Shown here piece by piece: positions 33,625 through 42,305 of a DNA stretch of 63,271 nucleotides (its first letter is position 1; every line of letters starts with the position of its first letter). Location of the stretch: contig CAZHZT010000018.1 of the NCBI GenBank assembly GCA_964537285.1, positions 1-63,271 on the forward strand, read 5' to 3'. The stretch comes from CAZHZT01 sp964537285. GTDB taxonomy: Bacteria; Bacteroidota; Bacteroidia; Chitinophagales; Saprospiraceae. The notes under the pieces were generated by a model that saw nothing but the letters and a program-made list of their open reading frames with translations, had not been told where the DNA came from and did no database searches. Made by a program: the position numbers and the translations under genes.

Positions 33625-35226
33625 CTAGCTTCCGATAATTTGGAATTCTGTACGGCGGTTGCGCGCCCGGCAAACTTCAGAAGCATTGGATTCACAACCC
33701 GGCACTGGATTATCTGAACCATTCCCAACGATAATAAAGCGATTTCTGTCCATACCGTAGGTTCCTTCCAGATATCGAGCAACACTTTCAGCCCTTTCCA
33801 GGGAAAGACGCTTGTTAAGCTGTTTTGACCCTCGACTATCGGTATTGCCTTCGATTCGTATGCGCGCATTGCCAAAAGCCTTTGCGATATCCGCGAATTG
33901 AAGATCAATAAGCGTTTTTGCATTCTCACCCAGCGTAGAACTATTCGACGGGAAACTAATACTAACGGGCTTAGTAGCCACTGCAGGAAGTTTAGCATCT
34001 GCTTCTTTTGCCGGTTCAAATTCTGGTTGAGATTCCGCATTATGAATAGCACCTTTCAAGTTAGCATCAGCATCAATAGCTGCTCCTACATAAGCTACCT
34101 GCTGCCAGGTCGGGCGGCTTGGCTTGGCGAAGCCAAGTTCCTCAAAACGCTTCCCCATTTCGGTGTACAGGTTCTCTCCGGTAACGCCCCGGTATCTAAC
34201 ATTCTGGCGAAAGAAATTCATATTATCACCATGCGTACACAAACGCACTTTATTAATGGCATCCAAAGCATCTGCAATAGCGTAAGCCGTTCCTTCAGCC
34301 ATATATTTAGCCGCTTTTTCTTTATTAGAAGCATGCTGATTAATTTCAGCCGCTCCTTTCATCCAGCCTTCGTAGAATTTTCTGATCTTATCTTTATTCT
34401 TTTGTACGAAAGATTCCTTAGCGATAAAAACATCAGCGATAATGTGTGAGGCAGTACGCGTACTTTGTAAAATGGTTGCCCCTGGCACTTCTCTTACCGC
34501 TACTTCATCATCAGGACTCCAAACGACTGCAGCATCTACTTCGCGGCTTTTAAAGGCTGTAGCTGCGGCAAAGTTGTCCGGCATTTCCACCACTTTGATA
34601 TCTTTAAGAGTCATATTTGCAGCATCCAGCATCTTGATCAAAAAAGTCTGAGAAGGGGTAGAAGGCGTAACAGCTACTTTTTTATTCTTCAAGTCATTGA
34701 TGCTCTTTATTCCTCTTTGTGCAATGATCGCATCCCCTCCCCTCGACCAGTCGCACTGTAATACAATACGAGGGTCGTACTCCATCAGTCCTTCCATTTC
34801 GGTAGGTAATGCATCCGCAGTTGTTCCTAACAAATGAACTCGATCGGACTTCCATGCCTGACGAGAAGCATTAAAATCATCGATTAATTCGAAGCGTACT
34901 TTCAGACCATATTCTTTGTAATAACGAGAGTTCCGATTTGGCATCCAGCCTTCATTGAAATACAGGCCGGGGGCATATCCACCCCAGGTGAATAACTGAA
35001 CAATCAATACATCGTCATTATCCTTAGAAGTAGGTGCAGGCCGGGATTTGTCTGCCGGAGTTTCATTTCCACTGTCTTGTTCGGAAAGATCAAGATTAGT
35101 AGCTTGATCTTGCAGGTTTTTACCGAATTCAGTATTATTCAGTACCCAGCGGCCACCAAATACGATAGCTGCGAGGATAGCCAGAGTGATCAGGAATTTT
35201 GAAAAAGTAGTTAGTCGTTTTGCCAT
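33625..35226 (-). CDS. ABC solute-binding protein fused to OmpA domain
   Basis: A 533-residue fusion. The start at MAKRLTTFSKFL begins a membrane anchor (LITLAILAAIVFGGRWVL); the upstream in-frame Met would read through the 35245-35313 hairpin. Residues about 60-390 are an NMT1/SsuA-type solute-binding domain (VQLFTWGGYAPGLYFNEGW, QRGIKSINDLKNKKVAVTPS, AAVVWSPDDEV). Residues about 425-533 are an OmpA_C peptidoglycan-binding domain (IRIEGNTDSRGSKQLNKRLS, RARNRRTEF). The protein would tie the importer, inner membrane and cell wall together. This architecture is known in databases under phosphate/OmpA labels, but the true ligand is unclear. Confidence 0.92.
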   Translation of the reverse strand: MAKRLTTFSKFLITLAILAAIVFGGRWVLNNTEFGKNLQDQATNLDLSEQDSGNETPADKSRPAPTSKDNDDVLIVQLFTWGGYAPGLYFNEGWMPNRNSRYYKEYGLKVRFELIDDFNASRQAWKSDRVHLLGTTADALPTEMEGLMEYDPRIVLQCDWSRGGDAIIAQRGIKSINDLKNKKVAVTPSTPSQTFLIKMLDAANMTLKDIKVVEMPDNFAAATAFKSREVDAAVVWSPDDEVAVREVPGATILQSTRTASHIIADVFIAKESFVQKNKDKIRKFYEGWMKGAAEINQHASNKEKAAKYMAEGTAYAIADALDAINKVRLCTHGDNMNFFRQNVRYRGVTGENLYTEMGKRFEELGFAKPSRPTWQQVAYVGAAIDADANLKGAIHNAESQPEFEPAKEADAKLPAVATKPVSISFPSNSSTLGENAKTLIDLQFADIAKAFGNARIRIEGNTDSRGSKQLNKRLSLERAESVARYLEGTYGMDRNRFIIVGNGSDNPVPGCESNASEVCRARNRRTEFQIIGS

Positions 35227-35244
35227 GATTAAGAATTTTAATAA

Positions 35245-35313
35245 CTCTTGATGCTGTGGATAGAGCAGCCTATTTCCTAAGAAAATAAGCTGCTCTATCC
35301 ACAGCATCAAGAG
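35245..35313. repeat. Inverted repeat, 25-bp perfect arms
   Basis: Arms CTCTTGATGCTGTGGATAGA and following (35245-35269) and the exact complement at 35289-35313. The 19-base loop can itself pair partially (TATTTC/GAAATA). It lies 19 bp past the stop of the PspA-like gene and 18 bp before the solute-binding gene start, inside an apparent operon. It may set relative expression or be a repeat-element core. Confidence 0.88.
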
Positions 35314-35332
35314 CTAAAAGCTTACTTGTTTA

Positions 35333-36364
35333 CTAAAAATCAAAGAAGTTATCATATTGATTGCGGTGTCCTGCTTCGCGCTGAGGCTTTGCTATAGGCT
35401 CGTTTAAGTCAAGGATTTCATCCTCTTTTTCAGCTTGCAGTAATAGAGTTTCTTTATCTTTTCCTAATAATAGGGAAGCTCCCTCTTTTTCCCATTTTTC
35501 CAGCATTTTCAGACCTTCCTCCTCAAATACACCATTTTGTAGATCCACTGACGACATAAAGTTGGAAGATACCTCCATAAAGCGCTCCATTTCACCGACT
35601 TTACTAGCCACATCATCAGCGATGGCTTCCATTGCGGAATCGAACATAGCCCTTCTGTCGGGGTCGCCTGAAATAATGCTCATAGCGGAGTTCATCGCAG
35701 AATGAGAAGCATGAATCGCCTTGCGCTCTTGTTCTTTCACTTTTACCTGGTCTTTTATATCCTCTTTAAGGATTTCTGAATTTTGGTACATCTTTTTAAG
35801 AACGCGATACAGTACCTCCATTTTTGTATAGAGATCTTCCAGGCGTATATTGGATTCCTTCAGGCGACCAGCTTTACGCGACTTTAGGATCATAATGTCC
35901 CGCTTATTGGTTTGTTTAGCCTTGCTAGCGAGGGTAAGGTTACTTTCGATCTCCTTTTTATTTTTGTGAATGATTTCATTCAACTTATGCATTTGGCCCC
36001 TTAATTGAGCCACCTGCTTGCTCATTTTGGAGAGATTAGCCTCCAGGTCATCTACATAAGATTTGAGAATTCCGATAGGGTCAATTTGCACAAAGAGCCC
36101 TGTTACCCAGCGCATCACACTCTTGTACATGTACCAGACCAGATTGCGCATCTTAGGATCCAGTACCATATAAATAATAGCTCCCAGAGCAACAAGCAGA
36201 ATGCTCAAATAAAGCGTATTCTCGATTATAGAAGTTAAAAAAGGCAATGCCAAGTACAGTAAATACCCGCCACCAGCAAGCAGGCCGACCAGGAAAATGG
36301 CCCCGGTGGTACCTTCGGGGCGTTTCCAGAATGATTTAGATTTCGTGCTATTCATTGAGTTCAT
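35333..36364 (-). CDS. PspA-like membrane-anchored coiled-coil protein
   Basis: A 343-residue protein. Two adjacent hydrophobic helices at about 22-65 are followed by a long coiled coil (about 100-215; ILKSYVDDLEANLSKMSKQV) resembling PspA/IM30 in heptad pattern and charge. A conserved-looking helical domain (about 220-300) and a tail ending NQYDNFFDF complete it. PspA-type proteins stabilise stressed membranes. Here the two membrane anchors replace the usual amphipathic N-terminal helix. It is directly upstream of the OmpA-type solute-binding gene and 21 bp after the second coiled-coil gene, so it is part of the cluster. The similarity to PspA is weak and by eye. Confidence 0.7.
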   Translation of the reverse strand: MNSMNSTKSKSFWKRPEGTTGAIFLVGLLAGGGYLLYLALPFLTSIIENTLYLSILLVALGAIIYMVLDPKMRNLVWYMYKSVMRWVTGLFVQIDPIGILKSYVDDLEANLSKMSKQVAQLRGQMHKLNEIIHKNKKEIESNLTLASKAKQTNKRDIMILKSRKAGRLKESNIRLEDLYTKMEVLYRVLKKMYQNSEILKEDIKDQVKVKEQERKAIHASHSAMNSAMSIISGDPDRRAMFDSAMEAIADDVASKVGEMERFMEVSSNFMSSVDLQNGVFEEEGLKMLEKWEKEGASLLLGKDKETLLLQAEKEDEILDLNEPIAKPQREAGHRNQYDNFFDF

Positions 36365-36385
36365 ATCTTTGATTTTAAAATTAAG

Positions 36386-37045
36386 TTAACTTTTTAAATA
36401 CTTGCCGATGTTTTGGACATCGGCTTGAATTTTATCGACAATTTGATGATAAGAAACCTCAAAATCATTTTTTGTCTTAATGATTTTCTGTTTTGCTTCT
36501 CCCAATTGATGATTCAGTTCTTGTAATTCCTTTTGGTGCTTTTCAATACCTTCTGTAAGTTCTTTTATTTTAGCCGACTTTTCCTTGATCTGCTTGTCGA
36601 TTTCTGCCATTTCAGCTTCCCGGGCATTTATCTGAAGGTCCTGTTGATTGGTTAAAGCTGCCTCGAATTTTTCTTCCTCTTTTTGAAGCACCTGGAGATA
36701 GTGATTAGCTGTTTCCAGTAATTTTTCTGCAGAAACGCCCATAGTTACAGCAGAAGCAAACGCAGACCTGTAACGAGTAGGTTCATCGGGAATGAGTTTC
36801 TCTAAGGATTTGAGCGTACTCTTAAACTCAAGATAATCAAAGCCTTGCAAATTGCCTTTTTCCATGGCTGCAATTAGTATTTCTACAAAATGCTCCGAAA
36901 CTTCTCCTTTTAAATCTACATCTGCCGAAACAGCATTTTTTGAGGCGGCAGTATTTACCCGTACCTCAGGATCTTCGGTTTTAGGCCTGGCCTTTTTCTC
37001 TTCTTCAATAATGAAAAGCCCTTTTAAATTTTTAAAAAAACTCAT
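36386..37045 (-). CDS. Cytoplasmic coiled-coil protein of ABC/OmpA cluster
   Basis: A 219-residue soluble protein. A charged N-terminus is followed by a small helical domain (about 45-110, FVEILIAAMEKGNLQGFDY) and a strong coiled coil (about 115-219) with KIKELTEGIEKHQKELQELN. No enzymatic motif. It is the first gene of the minus-strand block that continues into the PspA-like protein, solute-binding protein and permease. The heptads in both proteins suggest they may form a heteromeric scaffold, which is inference. Confidence 0.7.
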   Translation of the reverse strand: MSFFKNLKGLFIIEEEKKARPKTEDPEVRVNTAASKNAVSADVDLKGEVSEHFVEILIAAMEKGNLQGFDYLEFKSTLKSLEKLIPDEPTRYRSAFASAVTMGVSAEKLLETANHYLQVLQKEEEKFEAALTNQQDLQINAREAEMAEIDKQIKEKSAKIKELTEGIEKHQKELQELNHQLGEAKQKIIKTKNDFEVSYHQIVDKIQADVQNIGKYLKS

Positions 37046-37135
37046 TGATTCTTTTATTTTGAAAAGAAGAAATGATGAATGTGTCTAAAAATACACCTTC
37101 TTACTCAAAAATCACAAACAAATGGAACACTAATT

Positions 37136-38119
37136 TCATTTATCCATTTCCGTTGCATCTTCTGGTTCTTTCTTCTTTTTATATCGAATATCCCGATTTA
37201 CTGCGATACTTGCATTTAACTCAAAACCAATAAGCAAGCTAAAGGAATTAATCTGAATCCACAACATTAGAACAATTATAGCCCCGATTGGCCCGTAAAG
37301 TTCGTTATAACTCCCAAAATTATCGACGTAAAAGGAGAAACCCAGGGAGGCAATAATGGATAGAACGGTCGCTAGGGTCGCTCCGGGAGAAAACAAATTC
37401 CACCTCTTCCGGGCAGACACACCATAGCGATAAATAAAGGCAACCCCCAAATAGATTAAAATGATAACTGCCAGCCACTGAATTAAAGAAAAGCCCAGTA
37501 TGGTGAAGAAGTCCTTACTGATAAATTCCAGTAATAATTGACGTAGATAATTTCCCAATACTATAAAAGCCACTGACCCAATCAGGAGAGCCCCCAGTAA
37601 AAGTGTAAGTTTAATTGCTACAAGCTGCTTTTGCCATACTGTTCTCCGGATAAAAGTCTCTTGGTAAGATTTTTCAAACCCCCGCATGGCCGCTAACATC
37701 CCATTCGAGGAGAAAAACACTGCCAAAAAGAAACTTAATGATAACAAGCCTCCTCGCTCTCGCGTAGCTATGTCTCTGATCCGGTTAAAAAGTGCTTCTC
37801 CCGCTTCATTTGGCATGATCTGCTTTATTTGAAGATACAAAGTATCCTGGAAATTGGAGAAAATCGGAAAAAAGGGAATCAAGGTAAAAAGTACAATCAG
37901 GGAAGGGAAGATGGCCAGAAAGAAGCTGAAAGCCATGGAGTTGGCCCTGGTCGTTACATCTTGCCGCTGGAATTCTTTAATAATAAATGAAATGACATCA
38001 TAGAAAGGGATACGGTAAAAACCAGGCATAGAATGGGTCTTCGACCATTTTAGCACTCTTACTACGATAGGATGATTAGCGATGTAGTTATTGATCTCCT
38101 GACCAGTTGGTAATCTCAC
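37136..38119 (-). CDS. YihY/BrkB-family inner-membrane protein
   Basis: A 327-residue integral membrane protein of the YihY/virulence-factor-BrkB family (once annotated as RNase BN). It has six membrane spans, FQRQDVTTRANSMAFSFFLAIFPSLIVLFT at spans 1-2, NGMLAAMRGFEKSYQE in the loop and the family-typical YGPIGAIIVLMLWIQ near the end. Function is debated, with transport or envelope roles proposed. The thioesterase gene lies 7 bp upstream, forming a short operon. Confidence 0.9.
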   Translation of the reverse strand: MRLPTGQEINNYIANHPIVVRVLKWSKTHSMPGFYRIPFYDVISFIIKEFQRQDVTTRANSMAFSFFLAIFPSLIVLFTLIPFFPIFSNFQDTLYLQIKQIMPNEAGEALFNRIRDIATRERGGLLSLSFFLAVFFSSNGMLAAMRGFEKSYQETFIRRTVWQKQLVAIKLTLLLGALLIGSVAFIVLGNYLRQLLLEFISKDFFTILGFSLIQWLAVIILIYLGVAFIYRYGVSARKRWNLFSPGATLATVLSIIASLGFSFYVDNFGSYNELYGPIGAIIVLMLWIQINSFSLLIGFELNASIAVNRDIRYKKKKEPEDATEMDK

Positions 38120-38126
38120 TTAACAA

Positions 38127-38543
38127 TCAAGTTTTCTCAAAAAAAGGAATTAATCTTTCCATCAATGGGTCGGGCGCTAAAATCGTTTTATTTTGCTGAT
38201 TATCCCAAAAACAAAGCTTAACCTTTCCTGCATTGATCAATTTTTTAGCTTCATTGAATATTTCAACATGGAAAGTAATAAATTTATCTGGCAGTGCCCT
38301 CAGTTCTGTTCGCACAGTCAGGAGATCATCGTAGAAAGCGGGTCTCAAATAGCGCACCTCCATTGACACTACCGGCATCATTACGCCCCATTCCTCCTCC
38401 ATTTGCTTGTAAGTAAGCCCTATGGATCGCAGCATTTCTACTCGTCCAACCTCAAAATACTCTGCATAACGCCCATAATACAAATAGCGCATTTGGTCTG
38501 TTTCTGCATAACGCACCCGGATTAAAGTTTCATGTCTCATCAT
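38127..38543 (-). CDS. Acyl-CoA thioesterase (4HBT family)
   Basis: A 138-residue hot-dog fold protein. VRYAETDQMRYLYYGRYAEYFEVGRVEML contains the Asp of the 4-hydroxybenzoyl-CoA thioesterase/YbgC motif and its following helix. It hydrolyses acyl-CoA thioesters in the cytoplasm, substrate unknown. Two adjacent Met codons allow a start one codon later. It is upstream of BrkB with 7 bp spacing. Confidence 0.88.
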   Translation of the reverse strand: MMRHETLIRVRYAETDQMRYLYYGRYAEYFEVGRVEMLRSIGLTYKQMEEEWGVMMPVVSMEVRYLRPAFYDDLLTVRTELRALPDKFITFHVEIFNEAKKLINAGKVKLCFWDNQQNKTILAPDPLMERLIPFFEKT

Positions 38544-38590
38544 AATTATTACTCTATAACCTAATACTCTGGAACCTAAGGATAAATAAT

Positions 38591-38676
38591 TCCGTTCCCC
38601 GTTAACCGCATTCCGTTAACCGTTAACCGTTTCCCGTTAACCGCACATCGTTTCCCGTTAACCGTTAACCGTTGGC
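38591..38676. repeat. Short-repeat array, CGGTTAACGG family
   Basis: Six or so tandem, imperfect units of CCGTTAACCG/CCGTTTCCCG type. The distal end lies inside the ubiX gene and encodes its last residues (PTVNG) and stop codon on the minus strand. Related stretches are at 39261-39306, 39904-39948, 49204-49246 and 54777-54833. Confidence 0.85.
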
Positions 38677-39239
38677 CGCGTATCTTCCCCCCACCGATAG
38701 CTATTCAATTCAAACCCGGCCAAATCCAGAATCCGATCTATAACCGTGAGGGCTAGATCTTCAAAGGTACTAGGTTTGCTGTAAAAAGAAGGAATTGCAG
38801 GGCAGATTATTGCTCCTGCCTCTGTTAATAGTTTCATATTATTGATATGAATCAAGCTAAAAGGAGTATCGCGAGGCATTAAGATTAAGCGCCGGCGTTC
38901 CTTCAGGATAACATCGGCAGCTCTGGTAGTCAGGTCATTAGAAATTCCGGAAGCTATGCGCCCCAGTAAGCCCATTGAGCAAGGACAGACTATCATCGTA
39001 TCGTATTTTGCAGAGCCGGAAGCGAAAGGCGCCATAAAATCCATTTTTTCATAAAATTGAAAAGGATAATGTTCATAAGATGCTTCTCCCAGCTCATACT
39101 CCCAGTTAAACCGGGCATTAGAACTCATCACTACCCCTACAGCTTCCCATTGACCTTTTAACTCCACAAGTCTATCCATTAATACTTTAGCATAAATCGA
39201 ACCGCTAGAGCCCCCCACAGCAATTACTATTTTCTTCAT
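38658..39239 (-). CDS. ubiX: Flavin prenyltransferase UbiX
   Basis: A 193-residue enzyme making prenyl-FMN, the cofactor of UbiD-type decarboxylases. KKIVIAVGGSSGSIYAK is the FMN-binding start and the reason for choosing this Met; 18 further upstream codons would be translated from repeat DNA. VCPCSMGLLGRIASGISNDL and RRLILMPRDTPFSLIHINNM are family hallmarks. The natural end is RWGEDTRP; the extra TVNG and the TAA stop come from the 38591-38676 repeat. No ubiD is in the window. Confidence 0.93.
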   Translation of the reverse strand: MKKIVIAVGGSSGSIYAKVLMDRLVELKGQWEAVGVVMSSNARFNWEYELGEASYEHYPFQFYEKMDFMAPFASGSAKYDTMIVCPCSMGLLGRIASGISNDLTTRAADVILKERRRLILMPRDTPFSLIHINNMKLLTEAGAIICPAIPSFYSKPSTFEDLALTVIDRILDLAGFELNSYRWGEDTRPTVNG

Positions 39240-39260
39240 TTGAATGTATTTTATGTAAAT

Positions 39261-39306
39261 CGTAAACCGTTCCCCGTTCCCCGTTAACCGCAATTCGTTT
39301 TCCCGA
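39261..39306. repeat. CGGTTAACGG-family repeat upstream of ubiX
   Basis: Tandem CCGTTCCCCG and CCGTTAACCG units covering the 5' side of ubiX between the divergent ubiX and thioredoxin-like genes. Same family as 38591-38676. Confidence 0.8.
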
Positions 39307-39336
39307 AACTTAAACTACTTTTAGAATAAACTCTTA

Positions 39337-39344
39337 TATCTTTG
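39337..39344 (+). promoter_or_regulatory. Putative -7 promoter box for thioredoxin-like gene
   Basis: TATCTTTG fits the Bacteroidota -7 consensus TAnnTTTG, 19 bp before the ATG at 39364. A -33 TTG is not evident at the usual spacing. Confidence 0.45.
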
Positions 39345-39363
39345 TGAAAAATTCCCACTTATT

Positions 39364-39936
39364 ATGAAATCGACTTTCTTATCCTTAAGTACAGGATTTT
39401 TTATTCTTCTTTCGGGTATTTATTTACCAGATCTTAGCCCGGCTAAAAAAGTTTCGCCTCTTACAGAGGTCAAATGGTATACCTGGGAAGAAGCTATGGA
39501 AGCCAACAAAAAAGAGCCAAAGAAGTTTTTTATCGATGTTTATACCGATTGGTGTGGATGGTGTAAAAGGATGGATCAAAACACGTTTGCTCACCCCAAA
39601 GTATCTCGATATCTGAACGAAAACTTCTACCCGATCAAATTCAATGCAGAGCAGCGGGAAGATATTCTTTACGATGGTCAGACTTTTAAATACGTCGCCA
39701 ACGCAGGACGTCGCGGAGTCCACACCCTGGCATACGCACTTCTGGACGGACAGATGGGCTATCCTACAGTGGTTTATCTGGATGAAAACGCTGCCCGGAT
39801 CATGATCTCTCCCGGTTACAAGGATGTAGATATGATCATGAATGAATTGCGCTTTGCAGCAGAAGAACACTTCAAAACCACCAGTTGGGAAAAGTATAAT
39901 AGCGGGGAACAGCCAACGGTAAACGGCAAACGGTAA
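39364..39936 (+). CDS. Exported thioredoxin-like protein
   Basis: A 190-residue protein. An N-terminal hydrophobic signal or anchor is followed by a thioredoxin fold with TDWCGWCKRMD (active-site CGWC) and the cis-proline region GYPTVVYLDE. It belongs to the thioredoxin_7/DsbD-gamma-like group and probably reduces or repairs envelope disulphides. The last residues (PTVNGKR) and the TAA stop are encoded by the CGGTAAACGG repeat at 39904-39948, so the original C-terminus has been replaced or extended. Confidence 0.88.
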   Translation: MKSTFLSLSTGFFILLSGIYLPDLSPAKKVSPLTEVKWYTWEEAMEANKKEPKKFFIDVYTDWCGWCKRMDQNTFAHPKVSRYLNENFYPIKFNAEQREDILYDGQTFKYVANAGRRGVHTLAYALLDGQMGYPTVVYLDENAARIMISPGYKDVDMIMNELRFAAEEHFKTTSWEKYNSGEQPTVNGKR

Positions 39937-39948
39937 ACGGGGAACGGC
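39904..39948. repeat. CGGTAAACGG-family repeat between convergent genes
   Basis: Units ACGGTAAACGG, CAAACGGTAAACGG and GGGAACGG overlap the end of the thioredoxin-like gene and abut the folC stop codon at 39949. Same family as the repeats at 38.6, 39.3, 49.2 and 54.8 kb. Confidence 0.85.
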
Positions 39949-41253
39949 TTAGACGATTTCTGCTACTACAAAAGTACTTCCGCCTACATAGATCAGGTCA
40001 TTGGGATAGGCATTTTCTTTAGCAGCTTTCAGGGCATTTTTAACACTTACGTAGGCTCGGCCGATAAGATTAAAAGCTTTGGCTTGTTCTTTTAATTCTT
40101 TGGCATCCAGGCCACGAGGAATATTTGGTTTAGCGAAATAGTAGCGTGCATTTTTAGGGAGGAAGACCAATAGCTGTTCAGGTTCCTTGTCATTTACCAT
40201 GCCGAGAACGATGTGCAGCTGTTCATGAGGGATCTTATTCAATTGTTCCATCGCCAATGCCATCCCACCGGGATTGTGGGCACTATCACATATTATGGCC
40301 GGAGACCTACCCAGCAATTGCCAGCGGCCAATAAAACGTGTCAAAAATCGGAGATCTTTTAAACCCTTTCTGAGCATGAATTCATCTAAAGAAAAATCAT
40401 TGAAGTGAAAATCAAACTGATGAATTGCTTCCAAGGCCGTAATTAAATTTCGAAGCTGGTAAGCACCGCTTAAATTAACTTGAAGGTTTGGATAGACTAA
40501 TTTTTCGTCTTTATAAACATTATAAACCGAAAAATCCAATCCCTCTTCCACAAAATCCCCTTTCCAACGATCGCTAGCATAGGAAATTGGAGCACGGTTT
40601 TCTTTTGAAACACGCTCAAAAACAGGCGTTGTTTCAATTTGTTTTTCACCAATGACAACAGGTGTATCCGGTTTGATAATTCCCGCTTTCTCGCCGGCAA
40701 TTTTTTCAAGGGTATCTCCCAGGAATTTGGTGTGATCAAAGCTGATATTAGTGATCACGCTAAGTAACGGTTTGAGGATATTAGTAGAATCCAGACGGCC
40801 ACCCAGCCCCGTCTCAATTACTGCGAAATCAACTTTTTCTTTTTTAAAATAGTAAAAAGCCAATGCCACTGACCATTCAAAAAAGGAAGGCATTACTTCA
40901 GCAAATAGCTCTTTATATTTTTCGACAAATTCGACAACCTCTTCTTTCGGGATCAACAGACCGTCGACCTTTACCCTTTCTCTGTAGTCCCGGTAGTGTG
41001 GAGAAGTATATAAACCCACTTTAAAGCCATGTGCCTGGAGCATAGCAGCGATGATGTGGGAAGTAGACCCCTTTCCATTTGTACCTGCAATATGGATGGA
41101 TCGGAAAGCTTTTTCGGGATGGCCTAAAATTTCGCTAAGGCGGATGATGTTTTTCAAATCTTTTTTGAAAGCCACTGGTCCTTGCCTTTGGAACATCGGT
41201 AGTTGAGAGAAAAGATATTGGAGCGTTTGTTGATACTTTGCTTTAGTTGACAT
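39949..41253 (-). CDS. folC: Folylpolyglutamate/dihydrofolate synthase
   Basis: A 434-residue Mur-ligase-type enzyme adding glutamate to (dihydro)folate in the cytoplasm. SIHIAGTNGKGSTSHIIA is the P-loop, ETGLGGRLDSTN and ISFDHTKFLGDTLEKIAGEKAGI are the catalytic Mg/Glu regions, and CDSAHNPGG is the C-terminal domain signature. Length is typical. The stop codon directly adjoins a dispersed repeat. The tonB-type gene lies 37 bp upstream on the same strand. Confidence 0.95.
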   Translation of the reverse strand: MSTKAKYQQTLQYLFSQLPMFQRQGPVAFKKDLKNIIRLSEILGHPEKAFRSIHIAGTNGKGSTSHIIAAMLQAHGFKVGLYTSPHYRDYRERVKVDGLLIPKEEVVEFVEKYKELFAEVMPSFFEWSVALAFYYFKKEKVDFAVIETGLGGRLDSTNILKPLLSVITNISFDHTKFLGDTLEKIAGEKAGIIKPDTPVVIGEKQIETTPVFERVSKENRAPISYASDRWKGDFVEEGLDFSVYNVYKDEKLVYPNLQVNLSGAYQLRNLITALEAIHQFDFHFNDFSLDEFMLRKGLKDLRFLTRFIGRWQLLGRSPAIICDSAHNPGGMALAMEQLNKIPHEQLHIVLGMVNDKEPEQLLVFLPKNARYYFAKPNIPRGLDAKELKEQAKAFNLIGRAYVSVKNALKAAKENAYPNDLIYVGGSTFVVAEIV

Positions 41254-41290
41254 TGTCTGTTGGCTGTTTCATCTTTTACCGCAACTTGGA

Positions 41291-42223
41291 TTACTTAGCT
41301 TTAAAGTTGTAGATAATTACGCCACATTGTTTATCCAGTGTCCCGGAATTAAACGTCCATTTCATGGCATTCTTTTTAGCCAACGCGATGAGGTTAGCAT
41401 CATTACTGGTACTCGCAATATTATCTACCTGACTTTTTTGAGTATACTCCGCTTTTATAACTCTTCCGCCATCATCCACACAAACTTCGATAAGAACCCT
41501 GCCGTAAGAATTAATATTTGATTCAACCGGTGGGCCGCTTCCTCCACGATCACCAAGACCTCTACCCACTCTACCCGCTCCGGTACTCACTCCCTCCAGC
41601 AGGTCTGAATTCCCCCCATTAGGATCTCCCTGGTTACCAGGATTTCCGCCATCACCTTGCCCCTTACCCTTATCTTTATTTTTATTAAGGCCTCCAAAGA
41701 TATCCTCTTTCAATTTATCGGCATCTGCTTTTTTACGTGCTTCATCTTCTTTACGTTTTTTTTCTGCCTCTTCCGCTTCCTTTTTAAGGCGTTCTTCTTC
41801 TGCCCGTTTAGCGTCCTCTGCCTCTTTTCTTTTGCGTTCTTCTTCCTTTTGGATAGCCAATTCTTCGGAAGTATTATCGGTTACGACTTCTTCCTCCTCC
41901 ACAACTGGTTCTTCCTCTACAGGTTCCGGTTCAGCCTCAACTGCTTTTTGTTTAGCTTCTTCAATTTGACGCTCTACTTCAACGGCTTCTTCAATAGCTT
42001 CCTGCACTTCTGTCACTTCAATAGGTCCGCTGGCAGGATCGTCATTCACGCCCGCTTCCGGTTGCCCAAAGCTAATCAGGATACCCTCCTGACCAGGAGG
42101 CGGATCGGGATATTGAAGAAAAGGTAAAAAGGCCAATATGAGTAACAAGGCATGCACAATGACTGAGATAATCTGTCCTTTCCGCTTATTTTTCTGCTCT
42201 ACTCTATCAATTATCGATTCCAT
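41291..42223 (-). CDS. TonB-like energy transducer
   Basis: A 310-residue protein. One N-terminal membrane anchor (ISVIVHALLLILAFLPFL) follows a basic stretch, then a long Glu/Lys/Val-rich periplasmic rod (about 70-190), a Gly/Asn/Asp linker with GVSTGAGRVGRGLGDRGG, and a TonB/TolA C-terminal domain (about 230-310; YGRVLIEVCVDDGGRVIKAE). It transmits proton-motive force from the ExbB/ExbD complex to outer-membrane receptors or a Tol-like system. It is the last gene of the exbB-exbD-exbD-tonB operon, separated from exbD by a 159-bp inserted element. Confidence 0.88.
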   Translation of the reverse strand: MESIIDRVEQKNKRKGQIISVIVHALLLILAFLPFLQYPDPPPGQEGILISFGQPEAGVNDDPASGPIEVTEVQEAIEEAVEVERQIEEAKQKAVEAEPEPVEEEPVVEEEEVVTDNTSEELAIQKEEERKRKEAEDAKRAEEERLKKEAEEAEKKRKEDEARKKADADKLKEDIFGGLNKNKDKGKGQGDGGNPGNQGDPNGGNSDLLEGVSTGAGRVGRGLGDRGGSGPPVESNINSYGRVLIEVCVDDGGRVIKAEYTQKSQVDNIASTSNDANLIALAKKNAMKWTFNSGTLDKQCGVIIYNFKAK

Positions 42224-42305
42224 GATTGTCGTTTAGGTATTAAACGAAATAGATTTTAGTTGGATTCTAATTGGTTAAGGGATTAATGCTTATTTAACAA
42301 TTGAC

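Noticed and set aside
33625..35310. Longer start for the solute-binding/OmpA fusion
   Set aside because: The upstream codons run through the 35245-35313 hairpin and hide the membrane anchor; the internal Met at 35226 is preferred.
38591..38676. Tandem short repeats resembling a CRISPR array
   Set aside because: Units are about 10-20 bp, irregular, without constant-length unique spacers, and no cas gene is present.
41657..42127. 156-codon plus-strand frame rich in Phe/Cys
   Set aside because: It is the antisense of the Glu/Lys-rich rod of the tonB-type gene, which produces long open but meaningless frames.
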